Shown piece after piece: positions 46,087 through 57,698 of a stretch of 64,000 nucleotides of DNA; within the stretch, counting starts at the first letter, position 1, and the number at the start of each line of letters is the position of its first letter. Source of the DNA: Torymus aiolomorphi (lineage: Eukaryota > Arthropoda > Insecta > Hymenoptera > Torymidae); assembly GCA_036365515.1 (NCBI GenBank), contig CM070876.1, forward strand, positions 130,333,394 to 130,397,393, in the 5' to 3' direction. Made by a program: the position numbers and the translations under genes. The notes beneath the pieces were generated by a model, which was given only the letters and a program-made list of their open reading frames with translations, had not been told where the DNA came from and did not search any database.

Positions 46087-46410
46087 GTTTCGACGCGACA
46101 AGAGTTTCTTAAACATGATAGATTTAAAGTGTTCCGCGAACCAAAATCACTCAGTATTCACGGCCCGTAATTTTACCTTCTTTTAACTCGCTCCTTATTG
46201 GTCACGTGATTCCCCACGAGAGACAGGGTGCAATAATTGGGCAGTAAAAGTTTCACTTACCCTTGTAGGCAGACCACAATAAGGATGATGGAGACATGTA
46301 ACATCCTTCCTTCCTGTCAAGCGTTGAGTGGCACGTATTCGGTTCCTACTTCGCGATTTTACTCAGATGCATTTCTAATGAACACCCCACACCTAGCACC
46401 AGAAAATGGT
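46087..46410 (-). promoter_or_regulatory. Leader of gypsy-2: primer-binding site and splice donor
   Basis: Just inside the LTR the minus strand reads TGGTGCTAGGTGTGGGGT (46,402-46,385), a TGG-led primer-binding site; the tRNA was not identified. AAGGGTAAGTG near 46,262 is a strong 5' splice donor, as in gypsy-type elements that splice a subgenomic mRNA. Confidence 0.6.
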
Positions 46411-47038
46411 TACGTGTGAGCCTATCTCGTTTCACGCACGTACGAAGGGTTCTGAGGTGTTCGTGTCGTTCCAAGCCGAGACTCGAAACGATGCAGTGAA
46501 ATACAACTAGAGTTAAAGTATACTTGAGTTATTTATTAAAATACTTATAGGCGCGAGAGAGATAATCCTAACACGCGTTCACGATGCAACCGATCGACGT
46601 CCTCTCGTGAATTCGTTATCCGCTCGTCCTCGTCCCTCGTACCTCGCTTCCGTCCTCTCTCTTTCGTTCCCCCGCTTTCGTTCTCTTTCTTTCTGTCCCC
46701 TGGATGCGCTTCCCTCGGTTTTTATATCTCTGCCTTGGGGCTCGTAAGTGGGGGATCATTGCCCATCGGCTGTTCGTTTCTTCCCCCTAATTCGACGTCC
46801 AGATCTCGTACCGGTGACTCAGTGCCTCGCGGATTCGCTGTTCTGCTGACTCGCATTGGTTGATGTCATGCACCTTCGACATTCGACGTCCTCTATCAAC
46901 GCTCGGCATATTGCTGACCCGGAGTTTGTGTTGGGCTGCGTGTCTTCGTTCTTCGAGTTTCTGCATGAATCGGTAGCGCGTGGTCTCCGAGTTCATGGCC
47001 GCACACGCTTTCTTTCTGGAAACTACCACTCGTAACAT
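46411..47038 (-). repeat. 5' LTR of gypsy-2
   Basis: Bounded on the minus strand by TGTTACG... and ...CGTAACCA, near-inverted ends. A TATA box (ATATAAAAAC) lies near 46,720 and AATAAA near 46,535, giving U3-R-U5 order. An 85-codon frame inside it is not regarded as a gene. No second copy was found to confirm the ends. Confidence 0.65.
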
Positions 47039-47394
47039 ATACAAATAAATTTATTTAATTTTAACGAAGCATTGCGGAATAATACATTGTTTCCTACATA
47101 TATAATTTCATTATTAGAAAAATTGAATTGCTCTGTAATGACTGCTGAATACAAATTTTGACTTTATGTACATTTCTTTCAAATTCCGCAATTTGAAATT
47201 TTACACAAAGTTTGTGTAAATTGAACATATTACATAAAGTTTGTGTAAATTGAATATATTACATAAAATTTGTATAAATTGAAAATTTTACACACGCTTG
47301 TGTACATTTTACACAAATATTGTGTGAAATTTTACACAAAATTTAAATTACACAGGATTCATATTTTGCACAAAATTTTTAACCGTGTACATAT
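47039..47394. repeat. Short tandem repeats of TTTGTGTAAATTGAA units
   Basis: 47,205-47,300 holds three to four units of about 37 bp of ACATAAAGTTTGTGTAAATT type; the rest is AT-rich noncoding. Confidence 0.7.
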
Positions 47395-49090
47395 AGTTAC
47401 CATCAAATCCTATATAAAAATTACATAATTACCAACACATCCCTATTTTTCATTATTCTTTTTCAATTTTGAACTTTCCGTAGAATAATATTACTCATCT
47501 TGGGAGAACGCAAGAGAAGAGAAGTCTAGAGCTGCTCTATAATAAGCATGGGTGGTCCTCCATTCTCCCATACATACTTAGCGGGCCCGACGCGACGGTT
47601 GGCAGTTTACAGGTGGACTATTAACACAATATGTAGAATACTATAAAGTTTTGCATAAATTAATTAACAATGTTTATAGGTGTATAGGTGATGCGATACC
47701 CACGCTATTACTCAAAATTGGGTTTCTCTCATTCAATTTTTAATTTTAAGAAAAAAACTCTTTGATACGTTGTAGTTTTTTATTAAACTTAAAACATATC
47801 AAAGAGTTTTTTTCAAAAAGTTTAAAATTGAAGGAGAAAAACGGGAACCCTGAATTGAGTAATAGTATGGGTATCACATCACCTTAAGTACAATATTCCT
47901 ACATGTACAGAATCATGACTTACTTTTATTACCCAAAATATTTTTCCTTGTGTCCGTCTTTTTTTAAACGAGGATGATATAATAAATTGATATATAAATT
48001 GAAAAGTCTATTGAAAAGAGCTTTACACTTTATTAACCCTTTTTTAAGCAACCCATTTGGTATCTTTTGCCCTGTCTATTTCAAACCAGTGATAAATTCG
48101 CGGATCTGTATATTTAATATTTTGGAGCAATTCATTTATACATTTTACCTGATCTTTGAACATATGGCCATATTACATAAAAGTGGCCTTGAACTGCAAA
48201 CCGTCGGGCCCGCCAAGTATGTATGGAAGAATGGAGGACCACCACTGCTTATTATAGAGCAGCTCTAGACTTCTCTTCTCTTGCGTTCTCCCGAGATGAG
48301 TAATATTATACTACGGAAAGTTCAAAATTGAAAAAGAATAATGAAAAATAGGGATGTGTTGGTGACTATGTAATTTTTATATAGGATTTGATAGTAACTA
48401 TATGTACCAGCGTTTCGTAACAGGTCCACAGTATGTTTGCAAGAAAAAGGTTTTATGGACACTCATTGCGCCCACGACGACGAAAAATAATGTTCGTACA
48501 ATGGGTATAAGATTTTACGCTCGTGTGTGATAAATACTTAATTTCTGAAACTAGCGAACTTTACTAGCCCTCGAGCTCATTATCACAACGTGGACATAAA
48601 ATGTAATTTTACACCCGAGGTACGAAAAGTTCTATTATACTATACTTGACTAGGTACAATAAATTGATTTCAGTACTTTCTTGTGTTTAATTTGTATGCA
48701 AGAATAAACAAATTTTAATACATTTCTGAAAATAGTCATACAGTTGTTTCGGAGAATTGTTTGCATTACTTGACTATTGATAATTGATTTCACAAATTTC
48801 GATTGTTTAATTTGCAGTGATTATTCTGTAGATTATACAAAAAAAACTTATACTTGCCTTATTTTATACTTTCGTAGAAAGTTTTACTGATTGTTTTAAA
48901 AAAATATTTAGGTTCTCATTAGGTTCTCATTAAGGCACTGAGAAGGGGGGTGAGAGAGAGCAAGAGAGAGAGGAGGTGAGGGTTTAGGTTCTCATTAAAA
49001 TTCTTGTTACAGTTTGACACATGTTGACGGCGAGGGAGAGGTAGAGGGAGGGAAAGGGAGGGGAGAGAAAGAGAGAGAGGGTGGGAGGAA
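47395..49090. mobile_element. Inverted-repeat element, copy B
   Basis: 47,399-47,625 and 48,186-48,400 are inverted copies (AGAGCTGCTCTA, GGCGGGCCCGAC-type core, ATGTGTTGGT), related to copy A at lower identity. The centre is itself palindromic (47,686-47,780 against 47,795-47,884). The right arm continues through sequence shared with copy A (48,600-48,890) into a GA-rich tract (48,948-49,085). No transposase; a 93-codon frame at 47,987-48,268 is not gene-like. Confidence 0.8.
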
Positions 49091-49141
49091 GGGAGGGAAG
49101 TTGTAAAGTCCTATAAAAATCATTCTTTTAATTCTTACTAG

Positions 49142-50611
49142 TCATCTCAAATATCTATTACGATCGTAGCCTGCTTTCGAACTAAATAATAACTGTAATT
49201 CAGGTTCAGTATTATTACTTAATAATTCACGTTGATGGTTAATTTCTTCTTTCGTCATTATATATGACTTTGCAAATATATTACATTTTCTTAACATTTG
49301 ATCTAAATTATTCATAATTTCTCTATCGGATCCTAAATTAGCTGCTATCCTATAATCAACAGCCTCTTGAGGATCAACAATAAAAAGTTGAACATATTGA
49401 GGATTCTCATATTCCGATGGATATAAAGCCTCATTTGTATCTTAAAACAATACGGAGCTCTTCCTATTGTAGGAAAATTAACTAAATTTGCATTAAAAGA
49501 TGCAAATGAAAACGAACTATTGTAATTCCGAATAGGTGTCAAGAATACCATACTTTTTAAATAGAGATTTTCAAATAATAAACATAATTCATCTGGAAAA
49601 TCTGGAATGGATTCTAATTCAACTGATCCATACCTACAACAATCATTACATGAGTTACCCTTATTAAACACCATTTCAGCTACAAAATGTTTCACCTTAC
49701 AATATTTACATAAAACATTCATTTCCCCTAAATAATATTCATTGACATTGTGATTTTGTAAAATATTTGTTTTCTGCCAGCAATTTTTCATTATCAATAT
49801 GTCGTTTACGTCGTCGACGTTCGAATTCAAATACTTCATTATCATCTTTTGGTTTACGATATCTAACTCTAAACTGCGTTGCTCTTTCGCATGCCAAATT
49901 TCGCACTCTTTGATTTTCTTCTTGATTATCTTCAGTACTAACGGATCTCTGTCCTGATGTTTGTCTTACGCGTGATTCAGACGCATTTTGAGAATCGGAA
50001 ATATCCACACCAATTTCAGCAGAATGTGAATTCGTATTAATACGCGTACACTCCCTGTACCTTCTAGCTCTCTCAGCTGCTTGGTTACGCTTATTTTCTG
50101 CACTAACCGATCTCTGTTCTGATGTTTGTCTTACGCGTGATCTACTTCTGCGATTGGATAAATTCGAATCATTTCCACTAGATTCAGATGTATTATGAGA
50201 ATTGAAAATATCCACACCAATTTCAGCAGAATGTGAATTCGTATTGCGATTAGTATGCTTACGCTCCCTATACCTTTTGGCTCTCTCAGCTGCTTGGCTA
50301 CGCTTTCTTTCTGTACTAACCGATCTCTGTTCTGATGTTTGTCTTACGCGTGATCTACTTCTGCAATTTGATAAATTCCAATCATTTCTGATAGATTCAG
50401 ACACATTTTGAGAATCGGAAATATCCACACCAATTTTAACAGAATGTGCATTCACATTGCGGTTAGTTCGAATACGCTCCCTATACGTTCCGGCTCTTTT
50501 TGCTGCTGGCTGTTATCTAATAATTAATACCTCCTCTGATGATCGCCTAATTCTAGGCCTTCCACAATTAGGTCGACTATTATTCGATTCTTCATGTTGC
50601 TGAAGTTTCAT
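49142..50611 (-). pseudogene. Helitron Rep/helicase N-terminal remnant
   Basis: From ATG 50,611 one frame (one TAA near 50,515) gives three tandem ~65-residue repeats with SRSRVRQTSEQRSVS and AERARRYRE basic helices, as in the basic N-terminus of animal Helitron proteins. A frame change near 49,800 leads to LGEMNVLCKYCKVKHF, a Cys-rich module and FASFNANLV...GRAPYCFKIQ, the Helitron helicase-like N-terminal domain. Another frame change near 49,435 continues as YVQLFIVDPQEAVDYRIAAN and DREIMNNLDQMLRKCN to a stop at 49,142. The Rep HUH motif and the helicase are missing. Confidence 0.85.
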
Positions 50612-50655
50612 CTTATCGATAACAATATCGATTTTATATTTCACTAACTCATTCA

Positions 50656-50825
50656 AATTTATTATTTTACAATGAAGTAGTGAAAAGATTTAAAGAAAGC
50701 ATTTAATAAAAATTTTCAATTCAAAATAAATATATATATATATATATATATTTATTTTGAATTGAAAATTTTTATTAAATGCTTTCTTTAAATCTTTTCA
50801 CTACTTCATTGTAAAATAATAAATT
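50656..50825. repeat. Perfect 170-bp palindrome
   Basis: 50,656-50,740 is the exact reverse complement of 50,741-50,825, with a TATATA centre and no spacer. Lies 45 bp beyond the Helitron start codon. Confidence 0.95.
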
Positions 50826-51107
50826 ACTTATAGCAGTACTTCTAACTTGTAACAGTCCTTAAAATAGTACTTAAAATAAAAAATATTAAACAATGATCGT
50901 TAATTCTAGTAAATTAAACAATAATTACATATTATGTGCAACAATATAGGCTTATATTTAATAATATAGCTGAAGTTTAATTTATTTATTTATTTATTTA
51001 TTTATTTAAATTCAACGGGCATGTAGTCCTTTACACATTTACAACTAATAATTAGTTTGTTTACATTTATGTCAATGATATAATGATAATTTTTCACAGT
51101 CGCCAAC
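50826..51107. other. Flank and 5' region of the LINE
   Basis: AT-rich, with a (TTTA)n run at 50,980-51,007 followed by the probable 5' UTR of the LINE. No other gene. Confidence 0.5.
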
Positions 51108-52543
51108 ATGGCGTCGGGAGGCAAGAAGCCACCCGATACCATTCTTACAAAATTCTATAAGTGCCACCCTACAGCCAAAGTAGGAGCGGTATTGTGTTTA
51201 CTGTGTGATAACTTTTTTCACACTAATGAAATAGTGACAAAATATAACGCAGGATGTCCAGTGAAACACATTAGCAACTCACTAATGATATGCCAGGACC
51301 ATAATCCCAACATGGCCCTAACCTGAAACTTACCGTATGGTGCACTGAGAAGTGAAGCAAAGCAATTAATAGCCCAAATTAAACTAACAACAAGAGAGCA
51401 AATAAAACAAGAAATCATTAGTAAAATAAATCTGGAAAAACATAACAACAATCAAAAGAGTCTTAATGATACAGTATACGAAGATTATAGTGAATTAGAA
51501 TCCCTAAAAATAGAAAGCCAATTGCTAAAACAACTAAACAACGAATTGCAAGATAAAAACAGAATTTTAAATGAACTGCTTACCAAAGAAAAACAGGACA
51601 ACAAGAATAAAATCAAGACCTTCGCAGAAATTACAGCTAATACCAAACCTAAAATTAAAAGAGTGTCTAAACTAATCATAAAAAAAACTGACAACAAAAC
51701 ACGAGACAAAATAATACAAACAAAAACTGTCTCATGCAAGAACAAGGATACAGTGATAATAAACTGCATGAATGAAGAAAATATAAACTCACTTGTGAAT
51801 TCAGTAGGAGAAAAACTATCAAACAATTTTAAAATAGAAAAAGAACAAATAAATAACGCAAAACTAAAAGTAATAGATATTGATATGGATCATGGAGGTG
51901 ATAATAAAATTGAACTTGACATAAATGAAAGAAACTTCAGTAACATAGATGATAAGTGTAACATGTATATACTAACGAAAAAACAAAGAGGAAATGTGCA
52001 ATAATAGAGGTTACATTTAGCATTTATAAACACGTCAAAGACAATAAAAACAGATTATTTGTTGGGCACCAAAGTTGTAGAGTGTTTGATATTATTAACA
52101 CAACTCCGTGCAATAAATGTGCTAGATTTGGACATAGCAATAAAAAGTGTGTAAATCAAGTCACGTGTAATAAGTGTGCGGATGCACACTTACCAGCGAA
52201 GTGTACAAGTACATTGAATAGATGTGCAAACTGTGTCTATAGTAATGCTAAGTACAATACCAAATATAACATTAACCATAGTGCAATTGACAGTGAACTG
52301 TGTGAAATATTAAAATTTAAAATAAAGCAGTACATTGAAATGACGGACTACCCAACGCATCCTACTTACCCTAGATACCTTGGTAAAGTAGAAAGTCTAC
52401 ATATCCAGCAGAAGGTACCGATAAGAAGAGAGAGACTAGCAAGTGTTGACTCGAGAGTTTCGCAACAGTCCCGTAACGCGGAGATAGCATCACCAATGAG
52501 CCAAAACACGGAGACAACAACAACAACAATACAAAATGGATAG
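51108..52543 (+). pseudogene. LINE ORF1 (CCHC Gag-like protein)
   Basis: ATG at 51,108 in good context (CCAACATGG). One frame continues to 52,004 with a single TGA at 51,324; a frameshift near 51,993 leads to the last part, ending TAG 52,541-52,543. The N-terminus has a C-x2-C and a HISNSLMICQDH Cys/His cluster; a coiled coil follows (LESLKIESQLLKQLNNELQ). The C-terminal part has zinc knuckles starting CNKCARFGHSNKKC and then CNKCADAHLPAKC. Typical of ORF1 of APE-type LINEs; binds the element RNA. Confidence 0.82.
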
Positions 52544-53212
52544 TAGTATAAATTTGATTGCGGATATATAAAATGATATAATTAATAGAGACTATAATTG
52601 CGACGACATAGGTGAACTAAACAAATGCATGGCTTTAGAAAAAGAAGTAATTTTAAATGTAAATATAAGAGGCCTAAATGCGAATTTTAACAGTTTACTT
52701 GCTTTCCTAAAATGCCTTGTGTAAAAGCCATGCATAATTGTTTGCAGTGAAACACGGTAATTTGTACACCCTGAATCTTTTAATATAACTGGGTACAAAA
52801 TGTACTATAAGAAAAGTTATATTAATCAAAATAATGGTCTGGTGGTTTACATAAGCGACTACATTACTGAAATGACGGAAGTTATAAATATTAATAATCT
52901 TAAAATAATAAATTCTAAAATTTCAATAGAAAACAATAGAGAAATATTATTATCTGCACTATATAGATCACATCATATAACGAAAATGAAATTCCTCTTA
53001 AATCTCAAAAAATTAATAGAGCATAACAGCAAGTTTAAAAATAATCTAATTATGGGAGATTTTAACTTTGAAATTTCAAATCAAGATAAACTTAATCAAG
53101 AATTTTTACATATACTCTTGGAGCATGGTTATTGCCCAGGCTTTTGTAATATTACCAGACTATCAGATAAAACAGGTATTTCAGGAACTTGCATAGACAA
53201 TATTTTTATTAA

Positions 53213-53352
53213 CCTTTAGGCTGCGGGGAAATTTCAGTACGAATTGACCTCTCAGAATATGTAAAATATATACATAATATCACTGGATATTTCAGATAGA
53301 GTCGCTGACCTGACTGCTGGTCCATATATGGACCAGCCCCGCAGCTAAAAGG
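53213..53352. mobile_element. piggyBac-like MITE, 140 bp
   Basis: Flanked by TTAA at 53,209-53,212 and 53,353-53,356. Ends CCTTTAGGCTGCGGGG and CCCCGCAGCTAAAAGG are inverted. TTAA target and CCTTT end are the piggyBac hallmarks. Contains TGGTCCATATATGGACCA palindrome. Removing it and one TTAA restores the LINE frame. Confidence 0.92.
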
Positions 53353-55138
53353 TTAAATTAGATAAAATAGCCTATAGAACTTTTACACTTCGTATACCAC
53401 TTACTGACCATTTTTCACTTTTTACATCAATAAATAAGATAAGAACTACTGAAAATATAGATACCATAAAACATATAAATTACAATAAACTCAGGACAGC
53501 CGCGGATTCAATAAACTGGAGTGAATTTTCACTAATAAATGATCCAAATGTAGCTTTAAATAACCTTATTGATAAAATAAAAATGTGTCTATGCAAAATT
53601 GATTATAAAATAAAAACTAACAAAAATAAAAAGATGATATCTAGGAATAATTGGATAACTAAGGCAATTATGAAATCTTGTACTACCAAAGAAAAACTGT
53701 ATAAATTATGGAAAAAAGATCCTTATAATAATAGGAAAAGAGAAGAATATAAAAATTTTACCAATAACTTAAAGAATATTATAAATAAAGCGAAGGAATT
53801 ATATGATAAAAAACAAATAGAATCTAGCGTGAATAGTCCCAAGAGGATATGGAATGTGATAATCAAAAAATTGGAAAAAATCGTAAAAGGAATTATAACA
53901 TTAACTATTTAACTGATAGTAATAAGAAAATATCTGACCCGGTAAAAATTGCTGAGCACTTTAACAAATTTTTCTGCTCAATTGGCAAAAAGCTAAGTGA
54001 TACCATACTACCGTCAAATGAGGAAATTAAACTCCCTATAATGAAGAGCAAAAGTATATTCTTCGAGCCAACCAACCACCAGGAAATTTTAAAAATTATC
54101 TGCCGAATGGAAAATAAAAATGGTGGTATTGATAATATCAATGGCAAAACATTGAAAACCCTGGTTGAACGTATAGCAGAACCCCTAGTTCACATTTTCA
54201 ACCTCTGTGTACAAAAGGCTATCTGGCCAGATGCACTGAAAACTCCAGAAGTTATACCTATCCATAAATCAAAAGAAAAACATGTCGCCACTAACTACAG
54301 ACCCATTTCACTTATCTCGAACCTAGCAAAAATATTAGAAAAAATCATATACAATAGAATAACAAATTTTACAAACAAATGCGAAATACTTGCCAAAAAT
54401 CAATTTGGTTTCAGGAAAAATAAAAGTACAAAAGATGCTCTATCCCTAATATCTAACGCAATATATGATAAATTAGACAAGAGCACTCCCATTGCCATAA
54501 CTTTCCTGGACCTCGCCAAAGCTTTTGACACGATACACCATCAAATTTTACTTGATAAACTATACAATTACGGAATAAGAGGAAGTGCTTATAACCTAAT
54601 AAAAAGTTATCTAGGAAATATACTGTAAAAAATAAAATTAAATAATATAAACAGCCAATTCCAATCAGTCAACATGGGTGTTCTTCAAGGAACTATTTTG
54701 GGACCCTTACTCTTCTTACTTTATATCAACGACTTGCTACTAGACATTCCCAAAGACACTATAGTATCATACGTAGATGATACAGCTGTAATAACGACAG
54801 CCAAAACCTGGAAAGAAGTCGAAACTAAAATGAATAAAACTCTACACAAAATATCAACATGGCTAGCACTCAACAAACTTTCATTAAGCACAGACAAGAC
54901 AGTTTACATTGAATTTGGAAATAAAATAGATAGCACACCAAAAAATTTAGATATTAACATTCAAGGCACTAAAATCAATAGAGTAGAAAGTACGAAATAT
55001 TTAGGCATCATTTTTTATAGTAACATGAGATGGAACGAGCACATGGAATACATTTACAATAAAACTAAATATCTCATTTCCATTTTCTATAAACTGGCAA
55101 AATTCATGACTACTGATACCTTGAAGATGATATCTGTG

Positions 55139-56592
55139 TGTTTGAGAATGCCATAAATTATAATGAGGACATGCTGTGGGTGTTTACAAAATAAATTAAG
55201 AGCCAAATACTTCAGTCAATTAAATTTCAATCTATTATAAAACTGTCTATAAATTATTTTCTATTACATAGTTACATTAAGTCGATAAAAGGTATTATAA
55301 AAATTGAACAAAATGTGTGTGTAACTGTTACAATAAATAGTTGAGTGGATGACTGTTACAATTTGTGTGAGTATTGGTGAGTTTGCTGTTTGAGTGTATG
55401 AGTTTTCTGTGTGACATTGCGAATCATTGAATTGCAATCAATTATTATTGAGTTGATTGTGGTTGAGTTTTCAATGAGAAGACACGATTAGGTATTACTG
55501 ACCTAATCGTGCCTGAGTATTTCCTAATTATACCGCGTGGCTATGCGTTCCGTATAGCAGCGCACCTTTGTATAAACTGGCCGCATGTATTTGAGTTGTT
55601 ACCTTCTCGTACGTAGAGGTTATATTAATCCTTACGCTGATGAGTTGGTCGAGTGATGGTGATTCAGCAACGATGATGAGCAGTTGAGAAGAGCCGTCAA
55701 TTGAGCATGATAACGTGAAATGAGATAAGCCGGTGAGATGGGTGTGAGGATGCGAAGCAGCCGATGAGAGAAGCCAGATGAAACCACAGTTGAGAAGCCA
55801 GTTGAGATGAGCCGGTTGAGAATCGCCAGTCTAATTTTCCTGCTTGAGAAATCCGGCTGAGTTTGGCGCAGCAGTTGCTGAGAGGTGATCCCTCGTGGCC
55901 AACCAGATGCAACGAGCCAGTGAGAAATGCCATGTGATGAGATGCCGGTCGAACAGCACTGCTACACGAGGAGATGCGGTGTGTGATATTGCCTTGTGGT
56001 ACGCTCGAAGCATTGAGCGCCGGTGAGAAGATGCCGCTTGAGTATCACCGCCGTGTTAGAAGTTACCGTGTGAGAGACACTGCTGCGAGACGACGCCGTA
56101 TGAGATGTTGCCGAGCAGCGGTCCATGTTGATAGAGTGAGAAACACCACACTTGAACTTATCCGACTTGAGAATCGCCGAACTTGAGCAGTGAGACTCTC
56201 CACGAGGCCGACCGTTTCAGAGAGAGAGCCAGAGATGCGGCCTCTTGGCGAGCACGCCGACCAGACGAAGAGATTAGTTGAGTAGACCGAATGAGTGAAA
56301 GTCGGCCGTGCGGCCTCGTGGCCAGCACGCCGTCCAGATTTTTACTACCAACTGAATGAGTGAGCACTTCCGTCTTCTTCCTCGTCTCGTTGTTCCCGAG
56401 GAGTGAGTCAAATCAGCGTCTCTCTCATTTACATGTGTAAGCATGAGAGAGACAGCATGATTTTTGCCATACTCGGCTAATCAGTGTAGCGATTCAGCTG
56501 TTCCGCAGAGTGCTGCCACGGCGCGGCCGCCTGCTGAGTTATCCCTCAGTCGCGCAACCGCGGGAAATTCAAAACTTGATATTTCCCAAACA
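55139..56592 (-). repeat. Solo LTR of a BEL/Pao relative
   Basis: Starts TGTTTGAGAATGCCATAA and ends TTCCCAAACA, like the BEL LTRs at 13,514 and 18,640 (shared ACATGCTGTGGGTG near the start), but longer (1,454 bp) and diverged. Target duplication CTGTG at 55,134-55,138 and 56,593-56,597. No interior remains, so it arose by LTR-LTR recombination. Short ORFs inside it are not gene-like. Confidence 0.9.
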
Positions 56593-56810
56593 CTGTGGCT
56601 TATAGGAAAAACCACTTATCTCCACTTTTCATTATTTCGAGTAAATCGAGTTTTTAGTTTCGCAGGTTTCACATCGATGTTATAAATGAAGACAAATGAG
56701 ATTAAATGCAACACTGCGTCTATGAATACTAATGTAAATAAAAAATAACATATTTTTTGCCATAGTAACCAGAGAAAATAGCGTTTATGTTTTAGAAATC
56801 GAATTTCACT

Positions 56811-57160
56811 TACGTGGTTATTCCGGGAATAAAAAAAAATTTAGTGGAGTTACGTGGGGTTTTCAAGAGTTATTCTAAAAAAAAAGTGGAGTTACGTGGT
56901 TTTTCCGGGAGTTTTTCTAAAAAAAAGTGCAGTTACATGGGTTTTCCGGGAATTAGTTTACAAAAAAAGTGGAGTTACGTGGTTTTTCCGGGAGTTATTC
57001 TAAAAAAAGTGGAGTTATGTGGTTTTTCCGGGAATTACTCTAAAAAATAAGTGGAGTTACGTGGTTTTTCTGGGAATTATTCTAAAAAAATGGAGATACG
57101 TGGTTATTCCGGGAAAATGTTGAAAAAAATGGAGATATGTGGTTTTTCCTTGTGCTGATT
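56811..57160. repeat. Tandem ~33-bp repeats derived from the MITE terminal sequence
   Basis: About nine units of GTTACGTGGTTTTTCCGGGA plus a variable A-rich spacer. The unit contains the same ACGTGGTTTTTCC that forms the MITE's inverted terminus near 57,270. Confidence 0.9.
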
Positions 57161-57698
57161 CAAGACAACGAGTGCACTTTCGTAATTTCTGTCACGCCTA
57201 GATCACAAAGGACTGTTTAAAGATAAGAAAAAAGGCATAAAACCGATTTTGAAAAATTCGTCCCTTACGTGGTTTTTCCGGGAAGCCACAGATATATTAT
57301 GCCCTCTTTCACAGCATTATTTCATATGGAAATATAGCTTGGGGAGTCGCGTATTCTAACAGTAAAAGCTTGCTCAATAGACTACAGATAAGATTACTTA
57401 AAATAATTAATAAGAACAAATTTACACTCGACAAAAATCCTATGAGCTTGGATCAAATCTTTTCGTACGAATCACTGTCTTACCATTACGAAGAATTACA
57501 GCCAGCCTTTATTAACTCCAATAGTACAACAAGCAAAAAAGTATACAAATTCCAAGAAGACACCTGACTATTAGTACAAAAAACAGTTACATTAGAGCAT
57601 TAATGCAGTTCAATAACCTACCAAATCAATTAAAAACAATTAGACACAAGCATACCAAAAAAATTAAACTAAAACAATGGATAAGAGGAAACCCCTAA

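Larger units (their letters stand above)
37655..47038 (-). mobile_element. Ty3/gypsy retrotransposon gypsy-2, 3' LTR missing
   Basis: Minus-strand order: LTR (47,038-46,411), primer site, leader, gag, protease, RT/RNase H, accessory ORF, OTU/macro-like/integrase ORF. Much better preserved than gypsy-1 but with an RT deletion, frameshifts in gag and protease, and no recognisable 3' LTR. About 9.4 kb. Confidence 0.85.
55133..57292. mobile_element. TA-flanked MITE in LINE ORF2, itself split by a solo LTR
   Basis: Ends TCTGTGGCTT and AAGCCACAGA, extended by GGAAAAACCAC, are inverted; TA at 55,131-55,132 and 57,293-57,294 is the target duplication, as in Tc1/mariner-type elements. Without the LTR it is about 700 bp. 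Excision of element and one TA restores the LINE codons at the junction. Confidence 0.85.
52536..57698 (+). pseudogene. LINE ORF2 (endonuclease and reverse transcriptase), interrupted by insertions
   Basis: ATG at 52,536 overlaps the end of ORF1. Endonuclease: NVNIRGLNANF, SET, LIMGDFNFEI and GTCIDNIFIN (several stops early on). A 140-bp MITE splits it at 53,213. [68 protein letters not shown] (54,760-54,785). At 55,132 the frame is split by a TA-flanked MITE that hosts a solo LTR, and resumes at 57,295 (YYALFHSIISYGNIAWG). A frameshift near 57,560 precedes the stop at 57,696. No RNase H seen; clade undecided (Jockey/CR1/RTE-like). No poly(A) tail evident. Confidence 0.87.

Noticed and set aside
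46787..47044. 85-codon ORF with plausible amino-acid composition
   Set aside because: Lies in the U3 part of the gypsy-2 LTR; no supporting domain.
47987..48268. 93-codon ORF inside inverted-repeat copy B
   Set aside because: Composition of the repeat arm; the same arm in copy A has no matching frame.
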